Shown here one piece after another: positions 58,852 through 64,000 of a stretch of DNA of 64,000 nucleotides. The translations under genes were made by a program, and so were the position numbers. Under the pieces are notes generated by a model, which worked only from the letters and a program-made list of their open reading frames with translations, searched no databases and was not told the origin of the DNA. The DNA is taken from the NCBI GenBank assembly GCA_947497485.1, contig CANMHB010000004.1, forward strand, positions 1 through 64,000. Direction: 5' to 3'. Every line of letters starts with the position of its first letter. Within the stretch, counting starts at the first letter, position 1. The DNA is from Flavobacteriales bacterium. GTDB lineage: Bacteria > Bacteroidota > Bacteroidia > Flavobacteriales_D > Crocinitomicaceae.

Positions 58852-59103
58852 TTAAATCTGAGAAATTGAGAAACTGTAGCTTTCCATAATTTGGTTGGCA
58901 AGCATTTTTTTACAAGCTTCATCAACTTTTTGATTCGCGGTTTCTAATGATTCAGCTTCCACAAATAACCTGATGTGTTTACCAATGCGAACACCTTCGA
59001 TTTCAGGTAAACCGACATTTTTCATTGAATTTGTTACTGCTTTCCCTTGTGGATCAAGTAAAGCATCGTGTGGCATAACGTCTATTTCAGCTTTGAATTT
59101 CAT
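58852..59103 (-). CDS. purS: Phosphoribosylformylglycinamidine synthase subunit PurS
   Basis: MKFKAEIDVMPHDALLDPQGKAVTNSMKNVGLPEIEGVRIGKHIRLFVEA: PurS signature. Start refined from 59127. Confidence 0.93.
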   Translation of the reverse strand: MKFKAEIDVMPHDALLDPQGKAVTNSMKNVGLPEIEGVRIGKHIRLFVEAESLETANQKVDEACKKMLANQIMESYSFSISQI

Positions 59104-59938
59104 TTTTTTTGCTTGAAAGGTTATCAATTAATGATAGAATCAGATACAAAATTACAATAATAGGAATTGCCCAAAGTTGAAATATTAGAATAATTATTAA
59201 CGACTTTCCGACAAGTAAGTATCTAAATTGATTTTCTTTCCACGAAAAGTTTTTAAACTTCAATGCCAATAAAGGAATATCAGTTATCATCAGAAGAGAC
59301 ATTAGCACTGCAATTGCTGCGATTGAATAACAATCGAAAAGGAAATGAATAAATTTTCCCTGATGTGCCCATGAATGAATATTCAAGTAGAAATATAGTG
59401 GAAAAAAAGTAAAGAAAATGGTATTCAACGGTGTTGGAACTCCGTGAAAGCGATCCGTTTGTCTTTCATCAACATTGAACTTTGCAAGTCGAAACATAGA
59501 AAGAAATGGAATAATCATAGCTACAAACGGAAGAAACTTAATCGAAGCATCAAAATTGTTTGGCACATTGTAAAATAATGCCTGAAACCAAGCCGAAATT
59601 TGAAAATAAACATAATAGGTTAGGTCATTTTGATACGTTTTCGTTGCGCCTTCAAGTGGAATCAATGAGCTCCAATCAACTCCCAAAACTATCATCACCA
59701 TCGTTAATACGCCAGGGGCAATACCAAACGTTACAACATCTGCTAAAGAGTCTAATTGTTTTCCTATTGGTGCAGAAACACCGAGTTTTCGTGCAACGAA
59801 TCCGTCAAAGAAATCTAAAATAGCACCTAACAAAATGAAAAGTGGTGCGATGTCTATCCTTCCTGCCAAAGCTAAAACGATACTAATAAAGCCGCTAAGC
59901 ATATTTAGACCAGTAAGAATATTTGCTAAGTTAAACAT
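59087..59938 (-). CDS. pssA: CDP-diacylglycerol--serine O-phosphatidyltransferase
   Basis: LGAILDFFDGFVARKLGVSAPIGKQLDSLADVVTFGIAPG: CDP-alcohol phosphotransferase motif. Confidence 0.94.
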   Translation of the reverse strand: MFNLANILTGLNMLSGFISIVLALAGRIDIAPLFILLGAILDFFDGFVARKLGVSAPIGKQLDSLADVVTFGIAPGVLTMVMIVLGVDWSSLIPLEGATKTYQNDLTYYVYFQISAWFQALFYNVPNNFDASIKFLPFVAMIIPFLSMFRLAKFNVDERQTDRFHGVPTPLNTIFFTFFPLYFYLNIHSWAHQGKFIHFLFDCYSIAAIAVLMSLLMITDIPLLALKFKNFSWKENQFRYLLVGKSLIIILIFQLWAIPIIVILYLILSLIDNLSSKKNEIQS

Positions 59939-60067
59939 GCGGCAATTTTAAAAAAAATATGACAATTATTTTCTCATTTTGGTTTATTTTTACAAATTGA
60001 ACCGACAACGGAGTTAAAAATACAATTTTTTGTTGCACTAGTTGTTATTAGTATTAAAAACAAGAAC

Positions 60068-61168
60068 ATGATTTACATTCGTTTTTTCGTTTCGATTTTG
60101 ATGCTTGTGCCGCTATTCCTCTGCGCTCAAAATTCGGTTGCGCCAAAATATTCAAATGAGTTTTTATCACTTGGTGTAGGAGCTGAAGCTTTTGGTATGG
60201 GAAATGCCGTTGTGGCGGGAACAGATAATGTGAATTCAATTTACTGGAATCCCGCTGGTTTGACCAATTGCAATAAATGGTTGGAAGTTTCATTCATGCA
60301 TTCCGAATATTTTGCGGGAATTGCAAAATATGATTTTTTAGGTTTTTCGCATGCAATTGATGAAAAAAGTGCTTTTGGTTTTGCGGCAATTCGTTTTGGA
60401 GTCGATGATATTCCCAACACTACACAATTAATTGATAATAATGGACGAATAAATTATGATAATGTTAGCTCCTTCACAGCAGGAGACTATGCATTCCTAA
60501 CATCTTATGCACGTAAGTTGAAAGTTCCAGGAATGAGCTTGGGTGGAACAATGAAAGTTGTTTATCGAAAAGTTGGTGATTTTGCAAAATCGTGGGGTTT
60601 TGGTCTAGATGCTGGGTGGCAATATCAACTCAAGAAAAATTGGAAGTTTGGAGTAATGGCAAGAGATGTTACTTCAACTTTTAATGCCTGGGTTTTTGAT
60701 TTGAACGAGGAAACAAAAAATGTATTCCTTTCAACTGGAAACGAACTTCCTGAAAATGGATTGGAACTTACTCTTCCTAGAATAATTTTAGCCACTGCTG
60801 GAAAGTTTGACATCGGTTCCAAAGGGTTATTCGGTGGAGGAGAAATAGATGTTGATGTCACGACCGATGGCAAAAGAAATGTATTATTGAAGACAGGGGC
60901 TTTATCTTTCGATCCGCACGCGGGTTTGTATGTAGGTTTTAAAGATTTTGTCAAATTAAGGGCGGGTATTTCTTCAATTCAGGAATTTACCAATATGGAT
61001 GAAACTAAATATTGGGGTTTTCAGCCTAATCTAGGACTGGGATTGGGTTTCAAAGGATTTTCCCTTGATTACGCATTCACTCGATTAGGTGATGCTTCAG
61101 CAAATTATTACACGCATATTTTTTCTATTCGTCTCAGATTAGACAAACCTCAGAATGCCAATAAATGA
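60068..61168 (+). CDS. PorV/PorQ-family outer-membrane protein (PorV2-like)
   Basis: NSVAPKYSNEFLSLGVGAEAFGMGNAVVAGTDNVNSIYWNPAGLTN: PorV-family start; beta-barrel with C-terminal strand. Stop overlaps the next ATG (ATGA). Confidence 0.87.
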   Translation: MIYIRFFVSILMLVPLFLCAQNSVAPKYSNEFLSLGVGAEAFGMGNAVVAGTDNVNSIYWNPAGLTNCNKWLEVSFMHSEYFAGIAKYDFLGFSHAIDEKSAFGFAAIRFGVDDIPNTTQLIDNNGRINYDNVSSFTAGDYAFLTSYARKLKVPGMSLGGTMKVVYRKVGDFAKSWGFGLDAGWQYQLKKNWKFGVMARDVTSTFNAWVFDLNEETKNVFLSTGNELPENGLELTLPRIILATAGKFDIGSKGLFGGGEIDVDVTTDGKRNVLLKTGALSFDPHAGLYVGFKDFVKLRAGISSIQEFTNMDETKYWGFQPNLGLGLGFKGFSLDYAFTRLGDASANYYTHIFSIRLRLDKPQNANK

Positions 61169-64000
61169 AAAGATATCTAATCTATTTTGTCATATTATTA
61201 GTTAGTGTTCAATTAAGGGCGCAAAGCTATGGTAATGAATGGATTAATTATTCTCAGAAATTCTACGCATTCAACATTATTCAATCAGGAATGCATAAGA
61301 TTGATTATGCAACGCTTGTTTCTTCAGGTATTGATGTAATGCAGTTTTCATCTGCAAATATGCAGGTTTTTGGACGTGAAAAAGAAATACCATTGATGGT
61401 AGAAGATGGTGGAGATGGATTTATGAATTCGGGAGATTATTTTATTTTTTACGCCGAACGAAATGATAGTTGGTTGGATTATTCTCTTTATGAAGATTCA
61501 TCATGGGTTGGTAATCCAAAGTATAGTCTTTATAACGATACAATTCAGTATTTTTTCACGTGGAATAATCAAACAAACAATAAGCGATTTATCGTTGAAA
61601 ATGATGTTGCGGTAAATTCATACGCACCAGCCGATTTTGTCCTTTTTGAACGTTTTGGTAGTTACAATGAAAAATACAATGAAGGCGAGAAAACTTCTGA
61701 TGCATCAAGTTCCTATTTTATGCAAGGAGAGGGTTGGGGGAAAACTCCTGTGAATGGAGCAGGTGGATATACTTGGGATTTTAGTTCTGTGCAACTTGAC
61801 AACATTTACCAAGGTTCTAATGCTCCTCAGATCCAATATAATTCCATTGTTGTTGGGAATTCGAATGCTTATTTTGCAAATAACCTTGGTAACCACCATA
61901 CAAGACAAACGATCGGGTCAAGTAATTTCATATTAATTGATAGTATTTTTCAGGGTTATAAAAGTATCAAGGCAACTTCGTTTTTCCCTGTTTCCTTGCT
62001 TCCTTCGAATGGGCAAACCAATTTCAAAGTTTCAATAATCGGAGATTTAGCTGTTGCGACTGATTTTCAGTCAATTAATTATTGGTCTTTTAAATATCCG
62101 AGAACACCTACGTTTGTTGGAAATTCATTGTTCTCATTCGAAATTTTAAATGCTCAGAATCAAGCAAAGGTTCGTTTGAATCTTAACTCAATAGGGATAA
62201 ATAACCCAATTCTTTTTTCTTTTGGGTCAACACCAAGAAAAATACCGCTTATTTCTTCTGGAGGTCAATTGCAGTGTATCATCCCAAATGATTTACAAAA
62301 TGAAAGTCAGAAATTAATTCTGCAAGATTTGTCAACTGTTACTACAATTTCTATTTTGAAACCCGTAAATGGAACAGGAACATTCACCGATTTTGAGTCA
62401 ATACCAAACTTGGAAAATGCCTTGTTATTTATATACCCATCGAAACTGAAAAACAAAACGTTTGAGTATGCCGCTTACCGCGGTTCTCAGACTGGAGGAA
62501 ACTATAATGTTGTGCTAGCGAATGTTGAAGAACTTTTTCAGCAATATGGTGGTGGAATTAATAAACACATCAATGGAATTAGAAGATTTGCCAATAAAAT
62601 TTACAATTTAGCAACGCAAAAGCCAATTGGACTTTATTTAATTGGTAAAGGGATACGCGAAGCCAATGTCACGTCCATCACCAACATTGGTCCGGGATCA
62701 AGAACAAATACATCCGCTTATCAAAACAATTTAGTGCCTTCTTTTGGCTATCCATCGTGTGATGTTTGTATAACGTCCAATTTTGAAGGCCAGGACAAAT
62801 ATATGCCATTGATACCAACAGGTAGAATATCAGCTCAAACGGAATCTGAGTTGCAAACATACTTGAGTAAAGTCATTGAATATGAAGCGCAGCAAAATCA
62901 AAATTCTGTATACACCACAGAAACCAAAGATTGGCAGAAACACATACTTCACTTTTCAGGTGGTTCAACCTCTCCTGAGCAAAACAGCTTTCAAATGTTT
63001 TTGAATTCAATGGGATCATATGCAGAAGGAAGTAATTTTGCAGGTGAAGTAACATTAGTAGCCAAAGAAAATGCTGATCCTATAACGCCCACTGAATTGC
63101 AGGCAGTGAAGGATCGAATTAGTGATGGTGTTAGTGTCATGAATTTTTTCGGGCATTTTTCTTCTTCTGAAAGTGGATTTGATATCAATTTGGATGAGCC
63201 TCAATATTGGAATAATCAAGGTAAATACCCAATTTTGATTGCAAACTCCTGCTACAATGGTAATATTTTTCATAATGCCAATTCCAATTCTCAGTCATTT
63301 GTTTTAACGCCAAATGCAGGTGTTATTGCTTACCTTGGAACAATTGACTACGGATTTACTTCTGCACTTAGTTCATATGGGCAAAATTTTTATAAACAGT
63401 TTAGCAAATACAATTACGGAGGTACGATTGCTGGTCATATCAAAAATGTAATTGATTCTGTGTTAAATGGAAATACTAATTTAATAACTGAAACAACTTT
63501 TTGTCAGATGACGCTGCATGGAGATCCAATGCTAAAAGTAAATTACCACAATAAACCAGAAATTGAACTAACCGATTCACGCATCAGCTTCGGTCCTTCG
63601 AACATATCTTATGCGACTGATTCCTTGGAAATTTATATTACACTCAAAAATCTTGGAAAGTCCATAATAGATACCTTCAATATAAATATTACGAGAGATT
63701 TCCCGGGGTTAGATAATGATTCAACGTATTATATTTCAATTGCTGGATTAGATTACGAGAAATCTACAACCATGAAGATTCCTTTTTATCCTTCAGTAGG
63801 TATTGGATTAAATAAGTTTCGGGTCGAAGTTGATTTGCCATCCAATATTGATGAACAGTATGATGAAACAACAAATAATCAAATTGTTAAATCATTTTTT
63901 ATTAACGTTGACGGTATTGAGCCAATTTTACCGCAAAATTTTGCCGTTGTTCCAAATGACAGTATAACTCTTTATGCCTCGACCATTAATCCAATTGCTT
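61165..64000 (+). CDS. C25 (gingipain-like) peptidase, PorU-like T9SS sortase candidate (PorU2-like), truncated by window edge
   Basis: Open from ATG 61165 to window end: MKRYLIYFVILLVSVQLRAQSYGNEWINYSQKFYAFNIIQSGMHKIDYATLVSSGID...; catalytic-like VMNFFGHFS (His codon 63154-63156) and ILIANSCYNGN (Cys codon 63250-63252). Absent from track because no stop lies in the window. Confidence 0.87.
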   Translation, partial: MKRYLIYFVILLVSVQLRAQSYGNEWINYSQKFYAFNIIQSGMHKIDYATLVSSGIDVMQFSSANMQVFGREKEIPLMVEDGGDGFMNSGDYFIFYAERNDSWLDYSLYEDSSWVGNPKYSLYNDTIQYFFTWNNQTNNKRFIVENDVAVNSYAPADFVLFERFGSYNEKYNEGEKTSDASSSYFMQGEGWGKTPVNGAGGYTWDFSSVQLDNIYQGSNAPQIQYNSIVVGNSNAYFANNLGNHHTRQTIGSSNFILIDSIFQGYKSIKATSFFPVSLLPSNGQTNFKVSIIGDLAVATDFQSINYWSFKYPRTPTFVGNSLFSFEILNAQNQAKVRLNLNSIGINNPILFSFGSTPRKIPLISSGGQLQCIIPNDLQNESQKLILQDLSTVTTISILKPVNGTGTFTDFESIPNLENALLFIYPSKLKNKTFEYAAYRGSQTGGNYNVVLANVEELFQQYGGGINKHINGIRRFANKIYNLATQKPIGLYLIGKGIREANVTSITNIGPGSRTNTSAYQNNLVPSFGYPSCDVCITSNFEGQDKYMPLIPTGRISAQTESELQTYLSKVIEYEAQQNQNSVYTTETKDWQKHILHFSGGSTSPEQNSFQMFLNSMGSYAEGSNFAGEVTLVAKENADPITPTELQAVKDRISDGVSVMNFFGHFSSSESGFDINLDEPQYWNNQGKYPILIANSCYNGNIFHNANSNSQSFVLTPNAGVIAYLGTIDYGFTSALSSYGQNFYKQFSKYNYGGTIAGHIKNVIDSVLNGNTNLITETTFCQMTLHGDPMLKVNYHNKPEIELTDSRISFGPSNISYATDSLEIYITLKNLGKSIIDTFNINITRDFPGLDNDSTYYISIAGLDYEKSTTMKIPFYPSVGIGLNKFRVEVDLPSNIDEQYDETTNNQIVKSFFINVDGIEPILPQNFAVVPNDSITLYASTINPIA

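Noticed and set aside
60625-60954. 109-aa ORF antisense to the PorV-like gene
   Set aside because: Opposite a well-supported beta-barrel CDS, with no independent signal.
61705-63273. Several 60-72 aa ORFs on the plus and minus strands near the end of the window
   Set aside because: They lie within the uninterrupted PorU-like ORF starting at 61165; they look like shadow ORFs and appear only because the real ORF lacks a stop in the window.
1-64000. tRNA/rRNA genes, prophage, transposon, toxin-antitoxin or defence islands
   Set aside because: Intergenic gaps are short and no tRNA-like cloverleaf, integrase, transposase or defence-protein motif was recognised by reading; a tRNAscan/Infernal run would be needed for certainty.

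Overview
The window looks like a chromosomal segment of a Bacteroidota (flavobacterial-type) genome, mostly core genes with several surface or type IX secretion (T9SS)-linked loci. Both window edges cut through ORFs that the supplied track omits: a collagen-like Gly-X-Y protein on the minus strand (1-963) and a C25/PorU-like protease on the plus strand (61165-64000).

Main content, left to right: collagen-like protein; two adjacent type-B gliding/T9SS C-terminal-domain surface proteins, one with nine ~79-aa tandem modules; M1 peptidase with a DUF6702-like partner; LysM/glucosaminidase; clpB; cyclophilin; SPFH protein; bshC; maf, UbiA-type prenyltransferase, PorE-like OmpA protein and queE; a T9SS cargo/TonB-receptor pair; cinA and rlmD; lpxA, lpxC/fabZ and lpxD; trxA; uvrA; a cell-surface polysaccharide cluster whose Wzc-like kinase has a (GY)14 tail; dacB-like and ddl; acyltransferase; lipA; T9SS beta-propeller protein; frr, pyrH, tsf, rpsB, rpsI and rplM; enoyl-CoA hydratase; coiled-coil membrane protein; aldehyde dehydrogenase; purS; pssA; PorV-like and PorU-like pair.

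I saw no CRISPR array, rRNA, convincing tRNA, transposase or prophage. No clearly new defence or mobile system is visible. The most interesting items are the low-complexity and modular surface proteins, a small lipoprotein gene with an in-frame amber codon, the PorV/PorU-like pair, the cargo/TonB-receptor pair and several unusual gene overlaps. All family assignments come from reading protein motifs; no database search was run.
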